Assembly: GCA_001579985.1 (NCBI GenBank)
Contig: LRSR01002001.1
Location: 1-28,760, forward strand
Length of the DNA: 28,760 bases
Direction: 5' to 3'
Origin: Hypsibius dujardini
Taxonomy: Eukaryota; Tardigrada; Eutardigrada; Parachela; Hypsibiidae
Positions within the stretch are counted from its first letter, which is position 1, and each line of letters starts with the position of its first letter. The translations under genes and the position numbers were made by a program. The notes under the pieces were generated by a model. It did no database searches. It was not told where the DNA came from and saw only the letters and a list, made by a program, of their open reading frames with translations. Positions 1 through 9,961 of the stretch are shown piece after piece.

Positions 1-1
1 C

Positions 2-42
<41 letters not shown>

Positions 43-69
43 TTCTGTCTCTCTGTCTCTCTGTCTGTC
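1..69. repeat. (CTGT)n microsatellite
   Basis: Nearly uninterrupted CTGT units at the window edge, grading into CTCT/CTGT variants. Bases 70-255 after it contain no open frame I can support and probably belong to the 3' flank of the minus-strand gene ending at 256. Confidence 0.95.
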
Positions 70-255
70 GCCCAAGAAAACGATCCTACAGAGGTAGCCA
101 AAGCTCCAGCGACTGTACAGCTGCGCCCTATTCAACACGATTAGAAACAGAAGACGAACTACTAACTATACCAATTTGGACACGGATTTTAGCAAAAACT
201 GTAGTACCAACTGTTTTTGAATGTTCTACGGGACAATTCGAAGATTCAAGTTTTT

Positions 256-1988
256 CTAAACGCCACAGCAGACAAAATTATACTTCGCTTCGCTTTGCCC
301 GCCATTCAATTCCAACTGCATAAACGTAAGGTGAGGCAAGCTATCCCCACAAGCGATGTCGCGCTCCCTGAGCGAAAGCACCCAGCTGTCGATGGTTTTC
401 CAGTCGGTGCTTCTGGACTCGCAGGTTTTGGTTGATTTAACCGGACAGCAGCTGTAAGCGTACAGAATTTTGCCATTGTGGTTTCGATGAAGCGCGACCT
501 CAGCGATGGCTGTGTTGACCTGATCGCGGCAGGATACTTGATGGCGCGCCAGATTGTGCATCCATCCGCCATCGCTCAAGCCGGTTTCTTTTTCAACGCA
601 CGACCGGCCCGTCCGATTGAGAGAGCTGCAGCAGCGATACAGGTAGCGAGCTTCGGCCTGATGAACCCAGCGCAAAAGGTCACGGTTCTTTTCGAGAATC
701 TCCAGCCGGAGCGAATTCAGTAATACCCTGCAAAAGATTAACAGCTTTTTAATGGCAAAACTAGCCTGAGCAAAAAATTAACAGAGATTTCTAGCAATTT
801 GTTCTGGAAGTTTCGGCTACCAAAAAGTCCGCCAAGAAATGACAAAATTATGTTAAAAAAGTATTTTGTGGGAGGTTGAGTTCGTCGATATTTCCTAACA
901 ACTTCTCCTAACACAACCGGGGGGGGGGGCGGGGCGGGACGAATTGTCTCATAGTAGATCGACACTTACCCAGATGGACAAACCACATCATCGAGATCTG
1001 CAAGGTATTCAACATAGTCGATGTATCCGACGGTCTGCCAAGGGGTGGAGTGATCTGTGCAGGAAAACTCCAGTGGAACGTAAATATTGATTTGATCTGC
1101 GATCTTCCGAACGGTGGTGAGGGTTCTGTTAATAGCATCCGTGACGAAACGTCGGCTTGGTGAGTGCTCGGCCACGGTGAAACAGACCGATTTCAACAGC
1201 GCCACCTGAGTCAAGTGGGAACTATGAATGAAATGAACTTCATTAGTCAAGTGCTCAGTAGGCATGCCTGCCTGCGTTAAATACTGTCTGTGTCTGTATC
1301 TATGTCTATGTCTATGTCTGTGTCTGTGTCTGTGTCTGTGTCTGTGTCTGTGTCTGTGTCTGTGTCTGTGGCTGTGTCTGTGTCTGTGTCTGTGGTCTAT
1401 CTTTATGTCTGTGCCTGTTTGTTTGTGGAAACATCAATGTCTGCCTCTCCCCACATATTCATACCGAAATGTATCCTTTAACTGCTCCACTTCAGCTTCC
1501 TGGACGTTTTCAATCAAAGTGACCAGAATATTTGGAATGTCGGTAACAATTTGCTTATACAAAGCCTGTAGAATGCCGTCCGGATCGGTGTCAGGAGAGA
1601 CGCAGTATCCGCGTAACACTTGAAGCGCATACGTTTCGTTATGCTGTGCGTAATCCTGAGCCTTTCGCAACAACAACGAAAGTTTGGCCGTATAAATTTC
1701 ATAGTCCCGAATCGCTGCGTCTGTCCGAATTTGCAGGACCAAATGACGGATGGTCCCGGAGAGCTCCGTCAGTTTCGCACCAACCACAGACAACTGCGTG
1801 ATGATGTCTGAAACGCTGGGTGACGGTGCTTCGCTCGCTGTGCTTTCCATAATGAAATTGGACGTGTCCCACGCTTCATAAATCATGTTCATGAAGTTAA
1901 AGGGTAAAATGGCATGGCTGCCTGGAAGCACGGTGCGCGATGAGAGGACGCAGACGGCCACCAGAAAATACTTCAGTGTAGACGACAT
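256..1988 (-). CDS. Secreted cysteine-rich protein, three exons, unknown family
   Basis: Rebuilt as complement(join(256..727,970..1221,1465..1988)), 1248 nt, 415 residues plus TAG. ATG is at 1988-1986. The first ~25 residues form a signal peptide (hydrophobic FLVAVCVL core). Donors are GTATGA (after 1465) and GTAAGT (after 970); acceptors are TTCATAG (before 1221) and TTTTGCAG (before 727). All phases match (2, 2). Residues ~50-190 look alpha-helical and polar. The C-terminal ~115 residues hold two similar blocks, each with the order His/Arg, a single Cys, an alternating hydrophobic stretch, then an aromatic residue followed by CC (YSCC and FVCC endings); these look like tandem disulfide modules. 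I do not recognise the family. An extracellular binding role would be a guess. Splice model confidence is high; function is unknown. Confidence 0.75.
1285..1400. repeat. (TCTGTG)n hexamer microsatellite in an intron
   Basis: TCTATG/TCTGTG hexamers lie inside the second intron (1222-1464) of the minus-strand secreted-protein gene. The long leucine/cysteine and serine/valine open frames on the plus strand here are products of the repeat, not genes. Confidence 0.95.
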
Positions 1989-3077
1989 TTCTCCGCCCCA
2001 ACGTTGAGGACATTAGCTCTTTCGATAAAACTGTTTAGATCGCCGTGCGACGGAAGCAGCAAAACGACGCAAAAGTTTTGTCTTTGCGAGTTTTATCATT
2101 TCGGTGCGCCTTAAGCGCGCAACAGTGCCGTACGAGCGATTAAGCTGATTTAGATCTTAGCATTGGCCATGATTGCGATCAGTTTAGAAGCGGTATACAT
2201 GTAGTCCCTTCGGTTATCAATGGCACAAGAGGGCGGTGCAGCGTTCGCTCGTTTACTTGACCCAATTTCATTGCCCGAATATCTTTTTGAGACTGGTTGC
2301 AGACCAAACGTTTTTATAAACCTACCCTGATATGTTCGAAATGTTTGGAAAACTTTGATTACTGTAACTGAAAATCAAGCTTCCGCTTCTTCATTTGTAG
2401 CAAGGCTTCGTTTGAAAAACGTGCTGGGCAAAGGTCAAACCGTCTGGCGCCTGATTTTGCAGTAAAAGTAATGAAAAATGGAATCTTCCAGTGTTTTTTA
2501 AACTTTGAAATTCCGCCAAAAAAAAGTTCTTCAGGTGGAGCCGCTGAAATAATTTTAACAAATCATGATTAATATTGTTTTAAATTAAAAAAATTATTCC
2601 GATGAGTTTTGAAATCCATCTCTGAAAACCGCCTCAAGTGAGTAACGGGACCCTGTATCTGGTACCGGTAGCAGGTAACGTAGCCGGAAATGTGGCAGCA
2701 TCTCCTTCGTTGGCGGAAAAGCGCAAACGGAATAAAAACTGATTGCACGTTCGTATGTTCGCCAAAACGCGCAACCGAGTCACTCGGGCGAGAAACTTGA
2801 AAATTTCACATTTGGGAAACAAACTCGCGCGGTCTCGTTCCCCAAAAGGTGTCTCGCAACGAGGGCAATAACACCAAATTACGGATCATTCGCAAATACA
2901 ACGACTTCACTATGCATTGTTGGGTGGCCGCACGACTGCACACGGTAAAAGTATCCTTGCGTTAACAAAGGACTCCGGCAAGCACACAGAGCGATGAAGC
3001 ATAGGAATTTGTTGGACTACGCCCAACAAGTCCTCATACCCAATCAGCACAGCTATTTGACTCGTTATTACCTTACT
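1989..3077. other. Intergenic, no supported gene
   Basis: Contains the promoter side of the minus-strand gene starting at 1988. Only short frames occur, without splice context or recognisable domains. A slightly GC-richer patch at about 2640-2900 gives a 62-codon minus frame that I cannot support. Confidence 0.5.
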
Positions 3078-3309
3078 TACTGTACGCTCCCGATCTCAAG
3101 GGTCGATTTTAAGTCCGGTCCGAAAAAACGATCCGTCACTCGCTTGGTTGTTCATTCAGATTTCAATCAAGCAAGGTAGCATAGCCTGTCAGATAAAAAC
3201 CAACGGGCCAATCACGAACAAGTGAACGGAATTGAACGATCCGTTCAAGCTTGATGTGAATCAGCGGAGGTGGAGCATAATCGACCCTTGAGATCGGGAG
3301 CGTACAGTA
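3078..3309. mobile_element. MITE-like inverted-repeat element
   Basis: The 31-nt arm at 3078-3108 is the exact reverse complement of 3279-3309, and the spacer has no coding potential. The arms begin TACTGTACGC and end GCGTACAGTA, so if the outer TA is a target duplication the repeat would start CTGTACGC. Length (~230 bp) and TA flanks fit a non-autonomous Tc1/mariner-type element, but no transposase or second copy is in the window, so the superfamily is inferred. Confidence 0.5.
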
Positions 3310-3349
3310 TTTAGCTACTCTATCTACCCTATTAACCATATTCTGCTGC

Positions 3350-3558
3350 CACTGCTAATTACTTGTATGTAATTCTGATGTGTGTGCTACTTACTATAAT
3401 TTCTATAGTTAACACTTAACTATATAATCATGTGCTTTACTAGGGTTAGAGGCAGTTGTACTTCCTCTTTCCTTTCTTCCAGTTTACTTCTCTATCTATC
3501 ACTACTTTCAGTCTAATAAACTTGTTAGCTACCCGACTCTCGGTTGGTAGACCTAACA
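3350..3558 (+). mobile_element. Possible solo LTR related to the right-hand retroelement
   Basis: TATATAAT at 3421-3428 is followed by GTTAGAGGCAGT, a pyrimidine-rich leader, AATAAA at 3515-3520 and an end in CCTAACA at 3552-3558. The LTR starting at 28350 has the same order: TATATAAT at 28488, GTTAGTTAGGCAGT just downstream, and CCTAACA at 28691-28697. No matching target duplication was found, and the left edge is uncertain. Confidence 0.35.
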
Positions 3559-4519
3559 AATTATTCGAGGAATATGTCACTTCCTCAATTGAGAACAAAG
3601 CAGATACTACAGAATACCGGTACTAGGAACTCCAAGGAGACTTGGCCCTGAAACAACGCCTGCGGGAGGTTAGCCCATTAGTGAGTTCGAGGGTGTAGCA
3701 AATCAGGGCTGGGTCTTCTTGAATCGCGCAGCGTGCGTGGTCAGTTTGGTCAGTCGAGTGGACTTTGACCCGAAATTTAAGGGGATCCATATTCTGGAAA
3801 ACGCTACGTGACTGCGGAAGCCTCTGCCCGGACTCGAGTACTTGTTTTTTACGGCTTAATGTTTGCTCGCAACGTTGTCGATGAGGACATTTCTTATCGA
3901 ACAGCGCTTTTCTTGGTCCAGTAAAAATTTGTGTAAGCGGTATATAAAGTGTTTTAAAAGCTGGTAATTTTCCAACATACCAAGCAAAATAGAAGCTATC
4001 TTTCATATCCGTAAAATTCCGTTTTACAGAATCGGGGCAGTGCTTAAATTAAGGCCAAATTTTAAATTTAAAGTTACACAAGTATCCAATTTTTCATTTT
4101 TTTAAACTCGTGCTTGCCCGCACACCAAGAATAAGCACACCAGTACAATGTATCTTTCAGTGTAAAACAATTGAGGTAACATCATTATTTTTTTACTATC
4201 CAATGTGCAGGAACAGAAACACTAATAATTCCGGAAGAAATAAGGAAGTTCTTGACAGGGACAAACCGATTATATTAGAACCGAGAAATTAGGAACACGT
4301 TAGAACTGAACCACTGATATTTCAATTCATATTCCAAGACAAACGGTTGGGGAATCCAAAGAAATGTCTAAGATTAAGGCCATTTAATGTTTCACAAGTC
4401 CTTTTAATGTCACACACTTTGTGTTAATGTTACACACTAAAATAATTTCCTTGGAATCGGGGCACTGATTGTTTGAACGGCGGAGGGTGGGAGAAATGTC
4501 ATTTTGTCAAAGTCCCGTT
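3559..4519. other. Intergenic, one unsupported minus ORF
   Basis: A 127-codon minus-strand frame with a true ATG at 4006-4004 ends at 3623. It has no recognisable motif, no splice context and mixed composition, and I do not call it a gene. Short repeated units containing TTAATGT and CACACT lie at about 4384-4440. Confidence 0.4.
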
Positions 4520-6254
4520 CTACGGCTCCCACGAACAATCCCAGCCGCAGACACAGCGTCCGCTTCCGGTGCATCGCGAATCGTTCTGCGATTTAGCCAC
4601 TTGGCAACGGCGTTGGCATCGAGCGACGCTGTTGTTCCCCGTCGGACACATCGATCCCGAGAACTCACAGGCACGTGCTGGAAAAAAAGCAACAACATCG
4701 TGACTTGATAAATTGATAAATTTGTTGTGCAGAATTGAACTGAATTTAGAATAAAAAATTCATTGGTACAAGTGTTCCTAATTTCGATTTCAATATAAGT
4801 TAAACTATCTTGAAAGAAAAATCCCACTTTCAGGCATTTTAAATCCGAACAGCAGACCTGCAAGGCAGAATCAATTCGCTTGGCATTGCTTTCAAAAAAA
4901 ATTTCAAAAAGACTAGTTCTGTGAAAATAATTTCGTAATTTTGTAATTTTTACGCCGTCGGTTGGACAATGGAAAATCACATTTGTGGCAAAATTTCAGA
5001 GTATTGAAATGACTTCTCAAACAAATGTGCCACAATATTATGAATTACAGCCTTAATAATAATTTCGTTGGTAAACATATAGATTGTTTGTTTCCGGCAA
5101 TAAGTATTTCACTGCAGCCGGTTACAAATTCAATATCAAATTGATTGGCAGCAACAACTAAAAATTTTTTTTATTAGCAAGAGAAACACGACATCATAGA
5201 ACAAGAAGTAGTTAAGGATGAATTTTGGCATCGGAACACGACACGTTTTTTCCAGAAATGGCTCACGACATTATCTCTTGATGTTCAGATAAAATTTGAT
5301 TCCTAATTTAGTTAAGGCTGTTTGCTACTATCAACGCAAACTTTTTGAAATTTCAAAAAAAATAAGTGTTATTTTAACGCAAAAATCGATTTTCCTCTGA
5401 GGTTTCTACTTTCTAGAGATATGAGCAAATTTTTAAAATAACAATTTTTGTTAACTTTCAGCTAAATAATCGGGTTTATTTTCAATTCTTCCTGTTTCTT
5501 TCTCTAACCCTAGATGCATCAGATTAGTGTTTTTCAAATTTATTTAAAACAATATTTAAAATAGCCAAAATCAGCCTTTTAATTTTAAATAAAATCATGA
5601 AATTCCTACAAATTGTATAATTCAATTTATTTAAAATCCACGAAGGAAAATTTTTTGAATTTGAATTAAAATTAAAATCCCTGTTCCATTCCCACTTTTA
5701 CATAAGAAAAATTTAAAATCTAGGAATGGTTTCGAGCAATTTTTAATTTTATTTAAAATTGCGAATAGGCCAGTGATTTTAATTTCAGTTCGAATTCAGG
5801 AAATTTCTCTCCGTGTATTTTGAATAAATTCAATTATAATATTTTTTGGAACTTTAGTGCTTGATTTAATGCTTTTTGGGATTCCGCAAAACGTGTCTAT
5901 TTAAATTCAATAGAATTCGATTTAGTTTAAATCCATTTTTATGGCTCGGATTATTTTAAACTGATTTTATTCCCATTTAAAATAGGGCGTTCGGGGAATT
6001 TACATTCATTTTAATTTTAATTAACATTCATTTTAATTTTAATTTAGATTGCAAGCGGTTATTTAAACAACACTACATCAGATATCGTAGAACAATCCGA
6101 TACTGAGTTTGGCCAGATAAAAGTCGAGCGACCCGACGGCGAACTTACACTGTCCGTCCACGGTGTGATGAGGAGCCGAGAGAATCAACAGCAAACCGGC
6201 CAACATTGCTGCCCAAATGGCTAGCCGAAGAAAGCGAGAACCGCGCCGTTCCAT
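4520..6254 (-). CDS. Drosomycin/plant-defensin-like CS-alpha-beta peptide precursor, two exons
   Basis: Complement(join(4520..4677,6149..6254)), 264 nt, 87 residues plus TAG. Exon 1 has ATG at 6254-6252 and encodes a basic start (MERRGSRF) followed by a strongly hydrophobic core, a secretory signal peptide, ending in phase 1 at CAGT with donor GTAAGT. The 1471-nt AT-rich intron ends with a run of T before CCAG. Exon 2 encodes the mature peptide of about 50 residues with eight cysteines spaced C-x6-C-x9-C-x3-C-x10-C-x5-C-x1-C-x3-C. The CxxxC and CxC pairs define the CS-alpha-beta fold; four extra cysteines, including one near each end, give the eight-Cys layout of drosomycin and plant defensins. 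Family members are secreted antimicrobial, often antifungal, peptides; activity here is inferred. A scorpion-toxin-like fold relative cannot be excluded, but the spacing favours defensin. Confidence 0.75.
4678..6148 (-). other. Intron of the defensin-like gene, AT-rich
   Basis: GT at 6148-6147 and AG at 4679-4678. The 5300-6060 part is dense in TTTAAAAT and TTTTAATTTT words, and a 22-nt unit starting ACATTCATTTTAA is tandemly repeated at 6002-6023 and 6024-6045. The 157-codon minus frame at 4507-4980 crosses the splice acceptor and is not a gene. Confidence 0.6.
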
Positions 6255-6359
6255 TTCACTTTTGCCCACCAAAAAGAAGATCAGACCAAATGGATTATTT
6301 TTCGAAGGGAGAGCCGCAGATTTACTGTACGATCAGCTTGGCATTAGGAATGGTCTGAA

Positions 6360-6366
6360 TTTTATA
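6360..6366 (-). promoter_or_regulatory. TATA box of the defensin-like gene
   Basis: TATAAAA on the minus strand, about 105 nt upstream of the ATG at 6254. It would place a start site near 6330 and a 5' UTR of about 75 nt. I saw no clear kappa-B site nearby. Confidence 0.45.
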
Positions 6367-6368
6367 CA

Positions 6369-6850
6369 TCATCTAGTCTGAATTTGAGAATTCACGTTCC
6401 CAGCGGGGAGCAAAAAAATATCGAGTACGAGAACACGGAAGCTGAATGTTACGCAAGGCCGTTTACAAGTTGATGAGTTCCGCGTCCGCCTTCCGCAATT
6501 AATTCTGTAAGTAATAAAACCGGATGATAGAAAAGCGAGAGAATATCAATTACGTTTTTATGAGCTCCCGACTTCGCGCCGACACATTAGGAGGCGGAGA
6601 CGGAGACCCAGCTGTCCAAACAACAACTAGACGAACGTTACTCTCACTTACATAGTCGTTGGTTGAATCGCCACATTGTTTGCAAGATGTCCCTTTGTCG
6701 AATCGTTTTTCAGAGGCACAGCTTTCAGCTTTTCATCATAAGACCGGTTTTTGTTTGAGAAAAACAAAACTTTTTTGTTTGTTTGTCTAGCCGAAGACGT
6801 CTTCTTAACGTGCGGTTCTAAGCACGTTCGACACTTATTTTTGTTTCCCA
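6369..6850 (-). CDS. Weak two-exon model with a CRTCL motif
   Basis: Candidate internal exon 6652..6850: acceptor TTTAACAG, then KCRTCLEP within the first 15 codons, ending at donor GTAAGT. It joins in phase to 6369..6504, preceded by acceptor ACTTACAG, which adds three more cysteines and ends at TGA. KCRTCL recalls the start of insect ZAD zinc-finger domains, but the rest does not follow that family clearly. The 5' end is missing. It could be chance. Confidence 0.22.
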
Positions 6851-7219
6851 CTGTTAAATTAAGATAAAAATAGGATGAAATAGTATTTGTGTGATTGTTG
6901 AAAAGTGCGCGCGGCTTTTCTTTGATGTTGTTTTTTTTACCTTGAAGTTAGTGCTTTGCAATGACATTTTTCGTAAAAAAATACATTTTTTAGTTTCTCT
7001 GAAACGATCAGACGTTGCATCATGCCTTTAAGACACTAGTAAAGGAACCCTTCCATTATAAAATGTGATACATATTTTACAGCTTCAGTGACTCACAGAT
7101 GTGCCTGTCCGGCGGCAGCACCCGCGACAGTGACGTGATCAAGACCCACGACCAGGCTAAAACTTGGCCACCTGCTCACCGCATAGGCCGCTCCCATTCG
7201 GACGGAGGCCAATCTCACT
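6851..7219. other. No supported gene
   Basis: The AT-rich stretch 6851-7090 shows nothing recognisable. 7097-7219 is GC-richer and open on both strands: a 68-codon plus frame, and a minus frame ending near a GTGAGT donor at 7096. It may be 3' UTR or an alternative exon of the minus-strand gene that starts at 8214. Confidence 0.4.
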
Positions 7220-8214
7220 CTAGCCCGGTGTTGGGCGGTACCCAGCCGGACTATAAATCGCAGCAGCCTGAAATTAAGATACGATTCATAAGGACAGACC
7301 GATAGACGAGCAAGTATACAAACAGACAGACAGACAGAGAGACAGAGAGACAGACAGGCAGACAGATAGATATATATATGGGTAGGCAATCAGATAAGCA
7401 GAGAGACACGCAGGAATAAAGACACAAAAGAGACAGAGACTGAGACAGACATAGAGGGAGGCAGGCAGGCAAGCAAGCAGGCAAGTATATAGACAGATAG
7501 GCATACAGACACAATGACAAACAGATAGATAAACAGACAAACAACGTTCAGAGACCGGTGAACCGAAGGCGACCAGACAGCATTGTTACCAACCTTTCCG
7601 GTGCTGTCGACCATCTCTCCGGCTTGCTCTATCAGGCGTTCCAGTTTGCCCTTTCCCCCCTTCTCTTCAACTGCACCAGTTCGGCTTCTTCGGCCTTCAG
7701 CACGGCCAGCTCCCGTTTAGCGTGACTGCCAGGCTTGCGGATCGTTCTGGAAATTTGGCGCTTGCCGCGCATCAGCCGCTTCTCCGGCGCCGCAGGTGGC
7801 CTAAACAATCAACAAAATGATTTAGTTTAAAAATATATTCCTGCTGCACACATGACAAAGTATTACACTGTAAATAGTATTGCCCACAATAACCGGCTGA
7901 ATTTTAGAGCATTCGAATAAATTTACTGTTTTACAATCGAAGAGCCCTTCATCGAGGTTCTGCAGCGGGGACGGCTGAAAAATGTGCAGTCCTAATTCCA
8001 GTCCTAATTCCAGTCCCAATTCCAGTGCTAATTCCAGCCCTGATTCCGCTTTGGAAATGAGCGCGCTATACTTGCCACGGCTCAGCACGTGAAAGGATGA
8101 CTTGATGGCGATGCATATGATGCATTTTCTCGCGCAGGCTTTGGCGTAGAGAACGGAAAACTGCTTGGAGAAGGCGATGTAGAAGGGATTGTCGAGGAAG
8201 TTTTCGTCCGACAT
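7220..8214 (-). CDS. Small three-exon protein of unknown family, apparent frameshift
   Basis: Model complement(join(7220..7267,7594..7800,8072..8214)). ATG at 8214; exon 1 begins MSDENFLDNPFY and ends in phase 2 before GTATAG. Exon 2 follows acceptor TTGTTTAG and encodes a basic segment (KRLMRGKRQ) then an Ala/Glu/Lys-rich likely coiled coil. Within exon 2 the frame must change at the C6 run 7655-7660: upstream, one frame stays open to there; downstream, another gives EKGGKGKLERLIEQAGEMV. One missing base in the homopolymer would explain it (sequence error or real lesion). Exon 3 follows ATTTCAG, ending in a short Pro/Gly-rich tail and TAG. About 132 residues if uninterrupted. I do not recognise the family. 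The 12-bp repeats at 7980-8050 fall in intron 1, and the GACA microsatellite in intron 2. Confidence 0.4.
7318..7545. repeat. (GACA)n-rich imperfect microsatellite
   Basis: GACAGACA and GAGACAGA units interrupted by GATAGATA, inside the proposed intron 7268-7593. The four overlapping CLSVCLSV-type minus frames are repeat artefacts. Confidence 0.9.
7980..8050. repeat. 12-bp tandem repeat
   Basis: About five copies of a unit close to CAGTCCTAATTC. Read on the minus strand it gives a Leu-Glu-Leu-Gly repeat, but GTATAG at 8071 places it in an intron. Confidence 0.8.
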
Positions 8215-8857
8215 GATTCTGGCTGATCAATCAATCAATCACGGGCGACAATGAGAAATTCAAGTGCGCTGTTTTGTGTCAACATTCAAGCTCCTCACAG
8301 AGCATTTAAATGTGCAATTTAACCATACAACTCCCTAGGGAGGAAAAATGCAATTTATGGAAAATTGCCAAGTTGAGTTTGGAAAGACACATTTATTATT
8401 TACAGCATTGTAAATACTACTAGTACTGCACTGTACTTTAATATTGAAAAAGGAAGGGCCCTGTTTGATCGGGGAAATTGTTCGTTCTACTAATCGATTT
8501 GTTCCAGATGTTTAACAGTTCTCGTGCCGGTTCTAACCGTTTCCAAGCCTCTCATTTACATCGATTGGTTGAATGGTTGATTAATATCGTGCACAGGGTA
8601 CATGGCACAGGGTCAGTCTTTTTGTCCAGCGTCAGATAAATTAGCCTCCATCTGACCCGTTAATAATTGTATTATATAGTTATATTGTTAATAAATTTAT
8701 TAAGTTTATGCACAATATACGTTCACAACAAACAATAGGAGCTTTAGGATCGGAACAAAAAAATTGTGGCTAAACAGAAATTGCACGAGTGGTTATACAG
8801 TGTCGGCTATTAGGGTGAAATAAATTAGTCTCCATCTGACACGTTAATCAATGAATT
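8215..8857. repeat. Intergenic with a 29-nt direct repeat
   Basis: 8636-8664 and 8820-8848 match at 27 of 29 positions (ATAAATTAGYCTCCATCTGA core). No gene is seen. The repeats are 184 bp apart, and the downstream copy immediately precedes the GC-richer open frames at 8858-9447. Confidence 0.6.
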
Positions 8858-9447
8858 ATGATTATCGGTTGGACGGACGTGAGCCGTTGGATCACCGCAC
8901 TGTGCGGATCGACCTCGGCATCGGCGGCAACTCTTCTCGATGCGAAGTTTCCCAACCTGACCGTACTGGAAGAAGAGTTGGACCAATGCGAGGTGGAGTT
9001 CACCGATGACCCTTTTCGATTTCTGGCAGATGGACGTGACGCGAATAGCCTCTCTGCACAAGATACTTGCATGACTTTGATAAACTCGCAAGTTGTTTTC
9101 GTTCGGTCCTGTTCTAGTCAGTCGAAAACGATATCGAAACTCAATAAATGCCGCGAACGCACGTCGAAACGGGCGACCGGGTCAACATCTATAAGCTCTA
9201 CCTCGCGGCTAAACTAAAACCGCAAGCTCCCATTGACGCAGCTGATTTCATCTCGCCAATAATCAAGGTCGTCCAGATCACCGGAAAGGGGCGGGACGTG
9301 ATCACGGCGGAAGCCATCCAACCGGGAACCTGCAAAGCTCTTCAGGCAGATTCACCGGTTCGACTTTCGAGGATGACTCCAGCAATGAGCTCGTCACTGA
9401 TTCAAGCAGTCTGGAAAATTCCCAATTCCATTGGAAAATCTGTCTAA
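8858..9447 (+). other. GC-rich island with two overlapping open frames, possible coding relic
   Basis: Two plus-strand frames overlap: 8858-9217 (119 codons) and 9148-9447 (99 codons), both from ATG. The second begins with a GDRV-type segment and a Lys/Val/Ile-rich stretch that loosely recalls the tail after a retroelement integrase core; TAA lies directly before its ATG. Composition clearly differs from the AT-rich flanks, which suggests coding origin. A frameshifted retroelement fragment is one possibility; I cannot confirm it. Confidence 0.3.
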
Positions 9448-9961
9448 GATCTTACCACAGACAATATGGAACTGGACACTCTCAAATAGTACTGTGATGA
9501 TGTAAGAAGCTGCGGATAAAAAAAACATTTATCATATAATAGTTATATAATAGTATATTAATGGTAATATAATATAATAATTTTAATTATAATAATAATA
9601 TATAACACATAATAATAATATAATATTGAATATATAACATAATATTATAAATATAATATTTCATATTAACAATAACTATAATAAGGAACTATAAATTTAT
9701 AAAGTAAACTGGATTGAGTCGACTTAATTTAATTATTGCGACACAGCACGGTTGTTTAGACCGCCGAGTAGTTTAAAACTACTCATGAAATGATTGATAT
9801 CTAAGAGTCGCTGAAATTGAAACATCAATACTGCCAAGGTTTATTTAGGACTCGATACAAAAAAATGTTGGAATGAAGATCACAAACGAAAAAAAAGCAA
9901 AATTTGGTAGGTCACCAAATAGAGGTATGATCATATTATGGGAAATGGCCGACAAATTTAG
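9448..9961. other. AT-rich low-complexity stretch, no gene
   Basis: 9520-9700 is almost entirely A and T, dominated by ATAATA and TATAAT words. No open frame or structured RNA is seen. Confidence 0.7.

Noticed and set aside
1264-1623. Plus-strand CLCLCLCL and SVSVSV frames
   Set aside because: They are translations of the TCTGTG microsatellite, antisense to a well-supported spliced gene.
3623-4006. 127-codon minus frame with ATG
   Set aside because: No domain, splice support or coding-like composition was found.
4507-4980. 157-codon minus-strand frame
   Set aside because: It crosses the acceptor of the defensin-like exon and uses a different frame from the cysteine-rich peptide.
7093-7614. 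Overlapping minus-strand frames rich in CLSVCLS and YLSV
   Set aside because: They are products of the GACA/GATA repeat in an intron.
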